Below, in pieces: positions 1 through 9,927 of a stretch of DNA of 64,000 nucleotides. The stretch is taken from contig DKFM01000006.1 of assembly GCA_002452815.1 (NCBI GenBank), positions 372,001-436,000 of the forward strand, given 5' to 3'. The stretch comes from Rhodobacteraceae bacterium UBA6796 (GTDB lineage: Bacteria > Pseudomonadota > Alphaproteobacteria > Rhodobacterales > Rhodobacteraceae). The number at the start of each line of letters is the position of its first letter. Position 1 is the first letter of the stretch. Below the pieces are notes generated by a model. That model was not told the origin of the DNA. It ran no database searches and saw only the letters and a list, made by a program, of their open reading frames with translations. A program made the position numbers and the translations under genes.

Positions 1-9
1 GGGCGCGCC

Positions 10-279
10 TCATTTCAACTGGCTGTCCTTGGAACCGCGCCGGTTGATCCCGCCCCGCGCCTGCGGCCGCGCATCGCGCGCGTTCTGGCAGTCGATGCAC
101 AGCTTGACCCCGGGCAAGGCCTGGCGGCGCGCCTCGGGGATCGGCTCGTCACATTCGGCGCAATGGGTCAGGCTTTCGCCCACCGGACCCCGCCGCGCCT
201 TCAGCCGCGCCAGCTCATCCGCGATCGAGGCCTCGATCTGTTCGTTCACCGCCCCGTCCTGTGCCCATCCGCCGGCCAT
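10..279 (-). CDS. DksA/TraR-type C4 zinc finger protein
   Basis: An 89-residue protein. Its C-terminal half carries C-x2-C (HCAECDEPIP) and C-x2-C (LCIDCQNARD) pairs, the four-cysteine zinc finger of the DksA/TraR family. The N-terminal half is a short acidic helix (VNEQIEASIADELARLK). It is far shorter than full DksA and matches the TraR/YbiI-size class, which bind in the RNA polymerase secondary channel; that activity is not demonstrated here. I chose the ATG at 277-279 because AGGGGG lies five bases upstream; a longer frame upstream lacks family similarity. Transcribed divergently from purU. Confidence 0.88.
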   Translation of the reverse strand: MAGGWAQDGAVNEQIEASIADELARLKARRGPVGESLTHCAECDEPIPEARRQALPGVKLCIDCQNARDARPQARGGINRRGSKDSQLK

Positions 280-481
280 CGCATCCCCCTTTCGTGCAGA
301 CACGCAGTCTGCCCCGGCTCTGGCGCGCTGTCCACTATCGGAAACGCCGGTTCCCGATTGCGACGCGCCCGACGCCGCTTTTCGCGCGTGCGCGGTCGTA
401 TCCGGCTGGCCAATCGCGCGGCACCACGGCAAATCTGCGGCGACGGCCCGGGCTTCCCGGAGCAAAGCAAAAGGACCTGCG

Positions 482-1366
482 ATGACTTCTTATGTGCTGA
501 CGGTGAACTGCCCATCGACCCGCGGGATCGTGGCGGCGATTGCGAATTATCTGGCCGATCAGGGCTGTAACCTCACCGACTCGCATCAGTTCGACGACCC
601 GCTGACGGGCCGGTTCTTCATGCGGGTGACCTTCGTGTCGGAACAGGGCGCCACGCAAGAGGCACTGACCGAAGGCTTCGGCCCCGTGGCCGACAGTTTC
701 GCGATGGATTGGGCGATCCATTCCGGCGCCGCCAAGATGAAGGTGCTGCTGATGGTGTCGAACTTCGGCCATTGCCTGAACGATCTGCTCTATCGCTGGC
801 GCATCGGCGCCCTGCCGATCGAGATCGTGGGCGTGATCTCGAACCACCTGACCTATCAGAAGGTGGTGGTGAACCACGACATCCCGTTCCACCACATCAA
901 GGTGACCAAGGAAAACAAGCCCCAGGCCGAGGCGCAGCTGATGGCGGTGGTCGAAGACAGCGGCGCCGAACTGGTCGTTCTGGCACGCTACATGCAGATC
1001 CTGTCGGATGCGATCTGCCAGAAGATGTCGGGCCGGATCATCAACATCCACCATTCGTTCCTGCCGTCTTTCAAGGGCGCCAACCCCTACAAGCAGGCCT
1101 ATGAACGCGGCGTGAAGCTGATCGGCGCCACGGCGCATTACGTCACCGCCGATCTGGACGAAGGCCCGATCATCGAGCAGGACACCGTGCGCATCACCCA
1201 TGCCCAAAGCCCCGAGGATTACGTCAGCCTCGGGCGCGATGTCGAAGCGCAGGTTCTGGCACGCGCGATCCATGCGCATATCCATCACCGCACCTTCCTG
1301 AATGGCAACAAGACGGTGGTCTTCCCGGCCAGCCCGGGCAGCTACGCCTCGGAACGGATGGGCTAA
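482..1366 (+). CDS. purU: Formyltetrahydrofolate deformylase PurU
   Basis: A 294-residue enzyme hydrolysing 10-formyl-THF to THF and formate, balancing the one-carbon pool and supplying formate. Residues about 4-80 form an ACT domain (YVLTVNCPSTRGIVAAIANYL), followed by a formyltransferase fold. The catalytic Asn188 and His190 are visible in INIHHSFLPSF, with the Asp of DLDEGPII near 226. Length is as usual for PurU. The ATG at 482 is preceded by AAAGGA; an open frame extends upstream but shows no family similarity. Followed by a full copy of the dispersed palindrome instead of a simple terminator. Confidence 0.95.
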   Translation: MTSYVLTVNCPSTRGIVAAIANYLADQGCNLTDSHQFDDPLTGRFFMRVTFVSEQGATQEALTEGFGPVADSFAMDWAIHSGAAKMKVLLMVSNFGHCLNDLLYRWRIGALPIEIVGVISNHLTYQKVVVNHDIPFHHIKVTKENKPQAEAQLMAVVEDSGAELVVLARYMQILSDAICQKMSGRIINIHHSFLPSFKGANPYKQAYERGVKLIGATAHYVTADLDEGPIIEQDTVRITHAQSPEDYVSLGRDVEAQVLARAIHAHIHHRTFLNGNKTVVFPASPGSYASERMG

Positions 1367-1384
1367 GCCCGGTTGAGCCGTGGA

Positions 1385-1531
1385 CGGGGGGCGCGGCCCC
1401 CCGGCTTGTGTGCCACAAGCTCCCCCCGGGATATTTCGACCAGAAAGAAAACCATCTTTGCGCGTTCTTTCTGGTGGAAATATCCCCGGGGGTGAATTCG
1501 GCGCAGCCGAAGAGGGGGGCGGCGCCCCCCC
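1385..1531. repeat. Dispersed palindromic element, full copy A
   Basis: Outer G-rich/C-rich hairpins (1385-1402 and 1514-1531) flank an inner inverted repeat. The left arm reads CCCCCCGGGATATTT then CGACCAGAAAGAA (1422-1449); the right arm is its near-complement TTCTTTCTGGTGGAAATATCC then CCGGGGG (1465-1492). A short CTTGTG/CACAAG dyad lies in the left part. Other copies occur at 7310-7440 and 23864-23997, with half-copies at 9741-9803, 21510-21561 and 41929-41976. Between purU and the EamA transporter it could act as a terminator. Confidence 0.85.
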
Positions 1532-1607
1532 TGTCACGATCTGAAATCACACCCCCGCATGTCGTTTTCAGGATGGACGCCGCAGTTGGAGCGCGATAGC
1601 CGGGGGC

Positions 1608-2567
1608 ATGACCCAGACTGACCGCATCTTCCCCGGTATTGCCCTGATGTTGGGCTTTTGCGCGATCGCCCCGCTGATCGACGTGGCCTCGAAACTGGCC
1701 GCGCAGGCGGTTCCGGTGGGCACGATCACACTGGGGCGTTTCGTGGTGCAGGCCGCGCTGATGGCGCCGATCGTTCTGGCGATGCGGCTGCCCTTGCGGA
1801 TCGGACCGACGGCGCTGCGGCTGACGCTGGCGCGGGCTTTCGTCTCGATCCTGGCGACCTATTCCTTCGTCGCGGCGGTGCAGGTGATGCCGATCGCGGA
1901 TGCGCTGGCCATTGCCTTTGTCGAGCCCTTCGTGATCCTGCTGATCGGGCGCTTCGTGATGGGCGAAGAGGTCGGGCCGCGCAGGCTCGGCGCCTCGGTG
2001 GTGGGTTTCATCGGCGCATTGTTCGTGATTCAGCCCTCGTTTTCGCGGTTCGGCGCGGTTGCGCTGTTTCCGCTGGGAACGGCCGTGTGTTTCGCGCTCT
2101 ATATCTTGCTGACGCGGGCGCTGTCGCGACAGATGCATCCGGTGACGATGCAGTTGCATACCGCGCTGGCCGCGACGGTGCTGTGCGTGCCGATGCTGGC
2201 GGTGGGCGGGATTCTGGACTTCGGCCAGTGGCGGTTCGTGCCTCCGCAGGGGGTGTTCTGGATCTGGGTCTTCTGCGTCGGGCTGGCGGCCACGATCAGC
2301 CATATGTCGATGACTTACGCGCTGAAATTCGCCCCCTCTTCGACGCTCGCGCCGCTGCATTATTTCGAAATGCTGACCGCCACGCTGTTCGGCTATCTGG
2401 TGTTTGGCGATTTCCCCAATACACTGACCTGGATCGGCGTGGCGATCATCACCGCTTCGGGGCTTTACATCATCCACCGCGAGCGCGTCACCGCAGCTGC
2501 AGCGCGCCAAGCACGGCCGGCAAATGCGCCTTTGGCAGCAGCACAAGGCATGACCCCGAAAGGCTGA
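1608..2567 (+). CDS. EamA/DMT-family transporter
   Basis: A 319-residue integral membrane protein with about ten hydrophobic segments arranged as two EamA repeats, the drug/metabolite transporter superfamily fold. Visible features are the first-helix LMLGFCAIAPLIDVASK, the helix-4 loop YSFVAAVQVMPIADALAI and the second-repeat TYALKFAPSSTLAPLHYFEM. Substrate cannot be told from sequence; relatives move metabolites or S-adenosylmethionine across the inner membrane. The last helix ends near HRERV; the remaining 25 residues are low-complexity and lie antisense to the end of the thiamine pyrophosphokinase gene, an 80-base tail-to-tail overlap. Confidence 0.9.
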   Translation: MTQTDRIFPGIALMLGFCAIAPLIDVASKLAAQAVPVGTITLGRFVVQAALMAPIVLAMRLPLRIGPTALRLTLARAFVSILATYSFVAAVQVMPIADALAIAFVEPFVILLIGRFVMGEEVGPRRLGASVVGFIGALFVIQPSFSRFGAVALFPLGTAVCFALYILLTRALSRQMHPVTMQLHTALAATVLCVPMLAVGGILDFGQWRFVPPQGVFWIWVFCVGLAATISHMSMTYALKFAPSSTLAPLHYFEMLTATLFGYLVFGDFPNTLTWIGVAIITASGLYIIHRERVTAAAARQARPANAPLAAAQGMTPKG

Positions 2568-3144
2568 TCCGCACCGGGCCTGCCACCTCGTTCGAGGTGC
2601 TCACCCGTCCGTCAGGTGTCAGGTCCAGACCGTCGATCGGCCAGCGCAACCCGCGGGAGCGCCCGGAAACCGGACCGAAGGGAAACAGGGAAAACCGCGC
2701 CCCCAGCGGCAGATCCAGCGCCAGGTCGGGCGGCGCGCGAAAGATCACGTCTTCCTCGCCCATCAGGATCACCCGCTGCCCGGAACGCGCCGCGACCAGT
2801 GACAGCGTCGCCAGCGTGTGATCGAGACGGAGCCCGGTGAACCCGAGCGCCAGATAGAAGGGCGCCGCCACCATCTGCAGGCATTTGCCGAAATCGGTGC
2901 TGTCCTGTTCGGCGATTTCATGCACCCGCGTGCCCAGACGCGCGCGCGCACCGGCACTCAGGCTGTCCATGTCGCCGATCACCGCCTCGGGGGTCAGGCC
3001 AAGGTCCAGCGCCCGGTCGCCCCCGCCGTCCGCCGCGACCAGGAGCGGCGCGATTGTCAACGCATCATGGACATCAACGGCCGTGACGGCTCCCCCGCCC
3101 AGCAGCGTAACCCCGGTATGAGAGTGGATAATCTTCGCCGACAT
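2488..3144 (-). CDS. Thiamine pyrophosphokinase
   Basis: A 218-residue enzyme expected to transfer pyrophosphate from ATP to thiamine, giving thiamine diphosphate (the cofactor of the acetolactate synthase encoded in this window). Family motifs in order: ADGGGDRALDLGLTPEAVIGDMDSL (nucleotide and Mg site), EQDSTDFGKCL, LDHTLATLSL, and the thiamine-site GLRWPIDGLDL...STSNEV. The ATG at 3142-3144 starts just before the first strand; a further 12 codons upstream are open but unlike the family. The 3' end overlaps the convergent transporter gene. Confidence 0.9.
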   Translation of the reverse strand: MSAKIIHSHTGVTLLGGGAVTAVDVHDALTIAPLLVAADGGGDRALDLGLTPEAVIGDMDSLSAGARARLGTRVHEIAEQDSTDFGKCLQMVAAPFYLALGFTGLRLDHTLATLSLVAARSGQRVILMGEEDVIFRAPPDLALDLPLGARFSLFPFGPVSGRSRGLRWPIDGLDLTPDGRVSTSNEVAGPVRISLSGSCLVLLPKAHLPAVLGALQLR

Positions 3145-3218
3145 GCCCGGATTGATGCCGATTAAGGCAAGGGAACACAATCTGCTTTGATAAAATGCCC
3201 CACAATTTCCTTTTTCTG

Positions 3219-3255
3219 TTCACGGTAAAGCACCAGTTTACACTGAGGGTGAACG
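3219..3255. promoter_or_regulatory. Nested inverted repeat upstream of acidic protein gene
   Basis: GTTCAC at 3219 pairs with GTGAAC ending at 3255, and inside it GTAAA pairs with TTTAC (3225-3241). It lies about 30-65 bases before the ATG at 3284. It looks like an operator or a 5' UTR stem; no regulator is assigned. Confidence 0.35.
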
Positions 3256-3283
3256 GACCTGGTTTAGAGAAAGCGAGCGTTCC

Positions 3284-5524
3284 ATGGTTGGTGCGAGTAA
3301 AATCCTTACCGTGTCTTACGGCACCTTCTCCTGCACTCTGGAAGGGTTTGACGAGCCGTTCAACACGATGAAGGCGATTGCCGAGTATTTCCGCGATCTT
3401 GCTGCAGACGACCGCTATTTCGGGGCAGAACCGCCGACCCCGGATGCCGAAATGCTGCACAGGATCGCAGAGCGCGAGATTCAGCGCCGGGTCGAAGCCA
3501 AGATCAACGCCAACGGCGTGGTGCTGCGCCCGCAGATCGACACCGCGCCGAAGCCGGAACCAGAGCCCATGCCCGAACCTGCGCCCGAACCCGTAGTCCA
3601 GACGCCGAGCCCTGCGGCCCCTGCCATCGAAGACCCCGTAACCCCGGTCGAGCACACGCCCGTTGCCGCGACGGTGCCCCCGGAAACGATGCCGGCCGAA
3701 CCCCCGGCTGCCGCAGAAATGCCGCAAATCATTGCGCCCGCTCCGACGGCCAACCCGGTGCCTGAATCCGTGGCCGCCAAGCTGCAGCGTATCCGCGCCG
3801 CCGTCGCCTCGGCCCGCGCGGCGGCCAGCGCCGTGCCCGCCTATGTCGAGGATGACGAGATTCTAGAGACCGAAGCCCCCGGCACCCTGCCCGGCCCTGC
3901 GACAGAGACGGATTTCAGCGCGCAAAGTTCGGCCGAGGCCGAGGACTTTGGATTTTCGCTCGATATTTCGGGACCGCTGAACGCCGAAGACCTGGAGGAG
4001 TCGGTCGAACTGCCCGCAGAGCCCCCGGTGCCGGAGGTTGAAGACGCCGACGACGATATGGGTTTTGAGCCGGCGGCAGAGGCGGAAGCGGAAGAGCCCA
4101 ATCAGGCCGCCGTCGAATCCGAGCCCGAGACCGTCGAAGAGCCCGAAGCAGACGCCGAAGCGGACCGGCAGGCCGAGTTGGCCGCGCGCCGGGCCGCCCG
4201 CCGTGCAGCCCGGACGGCCGCTCTGGCCGCCGCCGCGCAAGAGCTGATGACGCCGGAGGCCGCCGAAGACGAAGCCGCGCAAGAGGTCACCGTGGAAGCC
4301 GAGGCCACCCCGGCGCCTGTGGACCCCATGCCGGACGACAGTGAAGAGCCGCTGATGGCATCGGTCAAAGCGGCCATGGCGCAGCAGGAGCCCGCGCCCG
4401 AAGCAGCGCAGCCCGCCGCACAGACGCCCGAAACGGCCGCCGCCGAAGAGGCGCCGCCCGTTCAACCGCGGCGCCCGCAGATTCGTGCCCGCGTCATCAA
4501 GGTGCGCCGCGCCGATCCGATCATCCCCGCGGAAGCAGACGGCGACGACGAGGCTTCCGCCCAACCGATTGCCGAACTGGACGCCACGGATATTTCCGAA
4601 GCGCTGGCTGCGCGGCTGGCCGCCGAAACCGGCGCCGAGGCCGAAGACGAACCCGCCATCGAAACCGCGCTGAGCCCCGAGGCCGAGGCCGATCTGCAAG
4701 CCGAACTGGCCGCGCTCGAAGCCGACAGCCCCACCGCTCCGGCGCCAGAAGACGTGCCGCTGGACGTGGCCGACCAGGCGCCGGTCACCACGGCAAGCCA
4801 GAGCGAACCCGATCCCGAGGCCGATCTGAGCCGCCTGATGCGGCAGGCCGATGAACAGCTTCTGGGCCAGGAAAACCGCCGCCGCTTCTCGGCGATCGCG
4901 CATCTGAAAGCGGCCGTTGCCGCAACCGTGGCGGATCGCCGGGTTCAGGGGGGCGCGAAGCCCGCCGACGACACCAAGGCCTATCGCGACGATCTGAGCC
5001 AGGCCGTGCGCCCGCGTCGACCTGCGGCGCATCAGGCCCATACCCAGCGTCCCGAAGTCGCGCCGGTGCGCGCGGCTCCGCTGGTTCTGGTGTCCGAGCA
5101 GCGCGTGGATCGCCCGGCGGACGAATCCCTGACATCGGGCGCGGTTGTGCGCCCGCGCCGGATCTCGACCTCGCAGATCGCGCAAGACATGGCAGAGGAC
5201 GAGATCGAAACCCCGACCCCGATCGCGGCAGGCGAAGCCGAAAGCTTTGCCGATTTCGCCGAAAGCCTTGGCACGCAGGGCCTGTCCGACCTGCTGGAGG
5301 CCGCAGCGGCCTATACCGCGCAGGTCGAGGGTCGGCCGCATTTCTCGCCGCCGCAGATCATGCGGAAAATCGCCGCCATGTCCGAAGGCGCCCATGTCAG
5401 CCGCGAAGAACGGCTGCGTGTCTTCGGCAAGCTGCTGCGTCAGGGCAAGATCACCAAGATCCGCCGCGGCCAATATGCGATCACCGAACAGTCGCGCTTC
5501 TATTCCGAGGGCAAGCGCGCCTGA
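3284..5524 (+). CDS. Large acidic, mostly disordered hypothetical protein
   Basis: 746 residues. A conserved-looking N-terminus of about 90 residues (LTVSYGTFSCTLEGFDEPFNTMKAIAEYFRDLA...) is followed by some 480 residues very rich in Ala, Glu, Pro and Asp, predicted disordered. A folded C-terminal region follows: a Q-x-R-rich segment (DRRVQGG..., AVRPRRPA) and a final 100-residue helical domain (FADFAESLGTQGLSDLLEAAAAYTA...QIMRKIAAMS...REERLRVFGKLLRQGKITKIRRGQYAI). Comparable proteins in related genomes are sometimes labelled CheA, but no HPt or kinase motif is present. The function is unknown; the layout suggests an adaptor with two folded ends. A strong terminator follows. Confidence 0.85.
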   Translation: MVGASKILTVSYGTFSCTLEGFDEPFNTMKAIAEYFRDLAADDRYFGAEPPTPDAEMLHRIAEREIQRRVEAKINANGVVLRPQIDTAPKPEPEPMPEPAPEPVVQTPSPAAPAIEDPVTPVEHTPVAATVPPETMPAEPPAAAEMPQIIAPAPTANPVPESVAAKLQRIRAAVASARAAASAVPAYVEDDEILETEAPGTLPGPATETDFSAQSSAEAEDFGFSLDISGPLNAEDLEESVELPAEPPVPEVEDADDDMGFEPAAEAEAEEPNQAAVESEPETVEEPEADAEADRQAELAARRAARRAARTAALAAAAQELMTPEAAEDEAAQEVTVEAEATPAPVDPMPDDSEEPLMASVKAAMAQQEPAPEAAQPAAQTPETAAAEEAPPVQPRRPQIRARVIKVRRADPIIPAEADGDDEASAQPIAELDATDISEALAARLAAETGAEAEDEPAIETALSPEAEADLQAELAALEADSPTAPAPEDVPLDVADQAPVTTASQSEPDPEADLSRLMRQADEQLLGQENRRRFSAIAHLKAAVAATVADRRVQGGAKPADDTKAYRDDLSQAVRPRRPAAHQAHTQRPEVAPVRAAPLVLVSEQRVDRPADESLTSGAVVRPRRISTSQIAQDMAEDEIETPTPIAAGEAESFADFAESLGTQGLSDLLEAAAAYTAQVEGRPHFSPPQIMRKIAAMSEGAHVSREERLRVFGKLLRQGKITKIRRGQYAITEQSRFYSEGKRA

Positions 5525-5542
5525 TCCACCGGCCAGAAACGC

Positions 5543-5575
5543 AAACGGAGGGGCAGCGCCCCTCCGTTTTCATTT
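5543..5575 (+). terminator. Rho-independent terminator of the acidic protein gene
   Basis: AAACGGAGGGGC then AGC then GCCCCTCCGTTTT, followed by CATTTT: a GC-rich stem with a T-rich tail 20 bases after the stop. The A-run on the other side could serve the convergent DUF2842 gene. Confidence 0.85.
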
Positions 5576-5592
5576 TGGCGCCGTGGGCAGAC

Positions 5593-5820
5593 TCAGTCGT
5601 CGCCTTCAGCGCGGCCGACACCGGTGAACACGGGCTTCAGCGGCGCGATCCACAGGAACCCAAGGCCGACATAGACGCCCAGTTCCGCCCAGATCGGCAG
5701 CCGTCCGAACCGCGCATCCAGCCACCCGGTCAGGGTAACCGCAATCACGATGTAAAGCGGCAGCCCCACAACCAGAACCAGCAGGGACAGCCGACGGCGG
5801 GCTTTGTAGGACAAACTCAT
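5593..5820 (-). CDS. DUF2842 family small membrane protein
   Basis: A 75-residue protein with two transmembrane helices (LSLLVLVVGLPLYIVIAVTLT and LPIWAELGVYVGLGFLWIAPL) and a basic N-terminus (MSLSYKARRRLS), resembling the alphaproteobacterial DUF2842 family of unknown function. The start at 5820 has GGAGGC seven bases upstream; an upstream in-frame ATG has no such site. It lies 52 bases downstream of purA on the same strand and may be co-transcribed. Confidence 0.8.
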   Translation of the reverse strand: MSLSYKARRRLSLLVLVVGLPLYIVIAVTLTGWLDARFGRLPIWAELGVYVGLGFLWIAPLKPVFTGVGRAEGDD

Positions 5821-5872
5821 GGGCGCCTCCGGCAAGGGCAAGGCGGGCGACGATAGGCCCGCCTGCAAAGGA

Positions 5873-7171
5873 TCAATCCGCGAAGGGGTCGGTCACGAGG
5901 ATCGTGTCGTCCCGCTCGGGGCTGGTCGACAGCATCGCCACCGGGCAGCCGATCAGTTCCTCGACGCGACGGACGTATTTCACCGCGGCGCCCGGCAGAT
6001 CGTTCCAGCTGCGCGCGCCTTCGGTGGATTCCGACCAACCCTCGACCTCTTCGTAGATCGGGGTGCAGCGCGCCTGCTGATCGGCGGCGGTGGGCAGATA
6101 GTCCAGCACCTCGCCATCCAGATTGTAGCCGGTGCAGATCTTGATCGTGTCGAACCCGTCGAGCACGTCGAGCTTGGTCAGCGCGATGCCGGTGATGCCC
6201 GAAATCGCGCAGGTCTGCCGAACCAGCGCCGCATCGAACCAGCCGCAGCGGCGCTTGCGCCCGGTGACGGTGCCGAATTCATGGCCGCGGGTGCCCAGAC
6301 GTTCGCCGTCGGCGTCGTTCAACTCGGTCGGGAACGGGCCCTCGCCCACGCGGGTAGTATAGGCCTTGACGATGCCGAGCACGAAGTCGATCGCATTGGG
6401 CCCGAGGCCCACGCCCGTTGCCGCCTGCCCGGCGATCACGTTCGACGAGGTGACATAGGGATAGGTGCCGAAGTCGATGTCCAGCAGGCTGCCCTGCGCG
6501 CCTTCGAACAGGATGCGTTTGCCCGCGCGGCGCAGGTCGTTCATCACCTTCCAGACGGGGGCGGCATATTGCAGGATTTCCGGCGCGATCTTGTTCAGCT
6601 CGGCAATCAGCGCGTCGCGGTCGATCGGTTCCAGCCCCAGCCCGGCGCGCAGCGCGTTGTGATGCACCAGCGCGCGATCCACGCGCAATTCCAGCGTCGC
6701 CGCATCGGCCAGATCGGCCACCCGGATCACCCGGCGCCCGACCTTGTCTTCGTAGCACGGACCGATGCCGCGCCCGGTGGTGCCGATCTTGGCCTTCGAC
6801 CCGGCGGCCTGCGCCTCGCGGGCGCGGTCCAGTTCACCGTGATAGGGCATGATGAGCGGGGTGTTCTCGGCGATCATCAGGCAGTCGGGGTTGATCTCGA
6901 CGCCCTGCTCGCGGATCTTCGCGATCTCGCCCACCAGATGCCAAGGGTCCAGCACCACACCGTTGCCGATGACGCTGAGCTTGCCACCGCGCACGACCCC
7001 CGAGGGCAGGGCGTTCAGCTTGTAGACCTTGCCGTCGATGACCAGCGTATGACCGGCGTTATGGCCGCCCTGAAACCGGGCAATCACATCCGCACGTTCG
7101 CTGAGCCAGTCAACGATCTTGCCCTTGCCTTCGTCGCCCCATTGCGCGCCGACCACCACGACATTGGCCAT
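5873..7171 (-). CDS. purA: Adenylosuccinate synthetase PurA
   Basis: A 432-residue enzyme, the same length as E. coli PurA, joining IMP and aspartate with GTP to give adenylosuccinate, the first committed AMP step. Motifs: the N-terminal P-loop-like [11 protein letters not shown] with catalytic Asp and Lys, [43 protein letters not shown] and the C-terminal [14 protein letters not shown]. The ATG at 7169-7171 follows GGAGAG; an upstream extension of 45 codons is open but unlike PurA. Confidence 0.97.
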   Translation of the reverse strand: MANVVVVGAQWGDEGKGKIVDWLSERADVIARFQGGHNAGHTLVIDGKVYKLNALPSGVVRGGKLSVIGNGVVLDPWHLVGEIAKIREQGVEINPDCLMIAENTPLIMPYHGELDRAREAQAAGSKAKIGTTGRGIGPCYEDKVGRRVIRVADLADAATLELRVDRALVHHNALRAGLGLEPIDRDALIAELNKIAPEILQYAAPVWKVMNDLRRAGKRILFEGAQGSLLDIDFGTYPYVTSSNVIAGQAATGVGLGPNAIDFVLGIVKAYTTRVGEGPFPTELNDADGERLGTRGHEFGTVTGRKRRCGWFDAALVRQTCAISGITGIALTKLDVLDGFDTIKICTGYNLDGEVLDYLPTAADQQARCTPIYEEVEGWSESTEGARSWNDLPGAAVKYVRRVEELIGCPVAMLSTSPERDDTILVTDPFAD

Positions 7172-7576
7172 GTCTCTCTCCTCGAGGGTTGCAAAACCGT
7201 GCGACATATAGCCGGGGCGCGCAGCGGGGGGAACCGGTTTTTCGGCCCCGCCCGTCATCTTTATGTCATTTCCTGCTCCCGGCTGCAGGTAAGGCGGCAA
7301 CCGCAAGAAGGGGGCTCTGCCCCCGGCCTGCGGCCTCCCCCCGGGATATTTGCACCAGAAAGAAGAACAAGCCCGGCTCGTTCTTTCTGGCTAAAATATC
7401 CCGGGGGTGAGCGCGGCACGCGCGAGGGGGCAGTGCCCCCTGTCGCCCTCTTCATCGCGCCCCCCCGTGGCCCGCCAGAGCGTGCCTGCCAGGGCGCGCG
7501 GGGAACAAACAGCCTTGCGCCCCGGGCCGCATCCGCCTAGATAGGCGCGTCTGTTGCAAGAAGGTCCAGCCCGCGC
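7172..7576. other. Intergenic region between divergent purA and secG
   Basis: 405 bases without a convincing gene. It carries the purA leader, full palindrome copy B (7310-7440) and the secG upstream region. Short open frames here do not resemble proteins. Confidence 0.7.
7310..7440. repeat. Dispersed palindromic element, full copy B
   Basis: Outer hairpins GGGGGCTCTGCCCCC (7310-7324) and GGGGGCAGTGCCCCC (7426-7440) enclose CCCCCCGGGATATTT with GCACCAGAAAGAA (7337-7364) and its near-complement TTCTTTCTGGCTAAAATATC with CCGGGGG (7381-7407). It has the same architecture and spacing as copies A and F. Here it lies between divergent genes, so a simple terminator role does not fully explain it. 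Confidence 0.85.
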
Positions 7577-7936
7577 ATGGAAAACGTCGTCCTCTCCGTC
7601 CACCTGATCCTGGCAGTCCTGCTGATCGGCGTGGTTCTGCTGCAACGCTCCGAAGGCGGTGGCCTGGGCATGGGCGGTGGCGGCGGTGGCGGTGTGATGA
7701 CCGGCCGTCAGGCAGCCAATGCGCTGTCCAAGCTGACCTGGATTCTGGCGGCGGGCTTCATCGTGACCTCGGTCACGCTGACGATCCTGGCGGCGCGCAA
7801 GGCCGAGGAAAGCTCGGTCGTGGATCGCGTGGTGGCCCCTGTCGAAGCCCCGGCCGAGACCGTTCCGGCGGCCCCGGCCGTGGAACTGCCGCCCGCGGCG
7901 GCCGACGCGCCGGTGACCCCGCCTCCCGCGAACTGA
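7577..7936 (+). CDS. secG: Preprotein translocase subunit SecG
   Basis: A 119-residue inner-membrane protein with the two SecG helices (VVLSVHLILAVLLIGVVLLQ and LTWILAAGFIVTSVTLTILAA) separated by the conserved Gly-rich cytoplasmic loop (RSEGGGLGMGGGG). It is the accessory subunit of the SecYEG channel. A Pro/Ala-rich tail of about 45 residues follows the second helix, as is common in Rhodobacterales. The next gene, pyrG, is 150 bases downstream, an order common in alphaproteobacteria. Confidence 0.93.
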   Translation: MENVVLSVHLILAVLLIGVVLLQRSEGGGLGMGGGGGGGVMTGRQAANALSKLTWILAAGFIVTSVTLTILAARKAEESSVVDRVVAPVEAPAETVPAAPAVELPPAAADAPVTPPPAN

Positions 7937-8087
7937 GCCCAGACCTAGGGCATTCAGCCGTATTTCACCCAACTGCTTGCGGTCCGGTTGCGGGCGGGCC
8001 GCGAATCGTGTAAGCATTAAATCCCGTGATCCCTGACCAAGCGGTGCAGGGAACAGACCTGAATTTTGGCTAATCACGGGGGCTCTC

Positions 8088-9731
<1,644 letters not shown>

Positions 9732-9740
9732 GCGGCGAAA

Positions 9741-9803
9741 GGGGGCCCTGCCCCCTCTGCCCTGCGGGCATTCACCCCCGGGATATTTCCGCCAAGCTGA
9801 AAG
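9741..9803. repeat. Half-copy C of the dispersed palindrome
   Basis: GGGGGCCCTGCCCCC (9741-9755), then CACCCCCGGGATATTTCCGCC and AAGCTGAAAGG: the left half of the element seen in full at 1385 and 7310, without its right arm. It begins nine bases after the pyrG stop. Confidence 0.75.
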
Positions 9804-9810
9804 GCATTTT

Positions 9811-9835
9811 GCAGGCCCCCTCTGACGGGGCCTGC
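9811..9835 (+). terminator. Hairpin after pyrG
   Basis: GCAGGCCCC, loop CTCTGA, GGGGCCTGC: a perfect nine-base stem 80 bases after the pyrG stop. It has no T-run, so termination is possible but not certain. Confidence 0.5.
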
Positions 9836-9927
9836 GCCAATTCGCCCCCACCGAGTGCCGCGACAGCCCCATTGACGCCGCCATCCACCCCGCTAGCCTG
9901 TGGCCAACTCAGACAAGGAGACGCCGC

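Noticed and set aside
3863..5473. A 536-codon frame opposite the acidic protein
   Set aside because: Gly/Arg/Phe-rich mirror of the Ala/Glu/Pro sense frame; no start signal and no homology.
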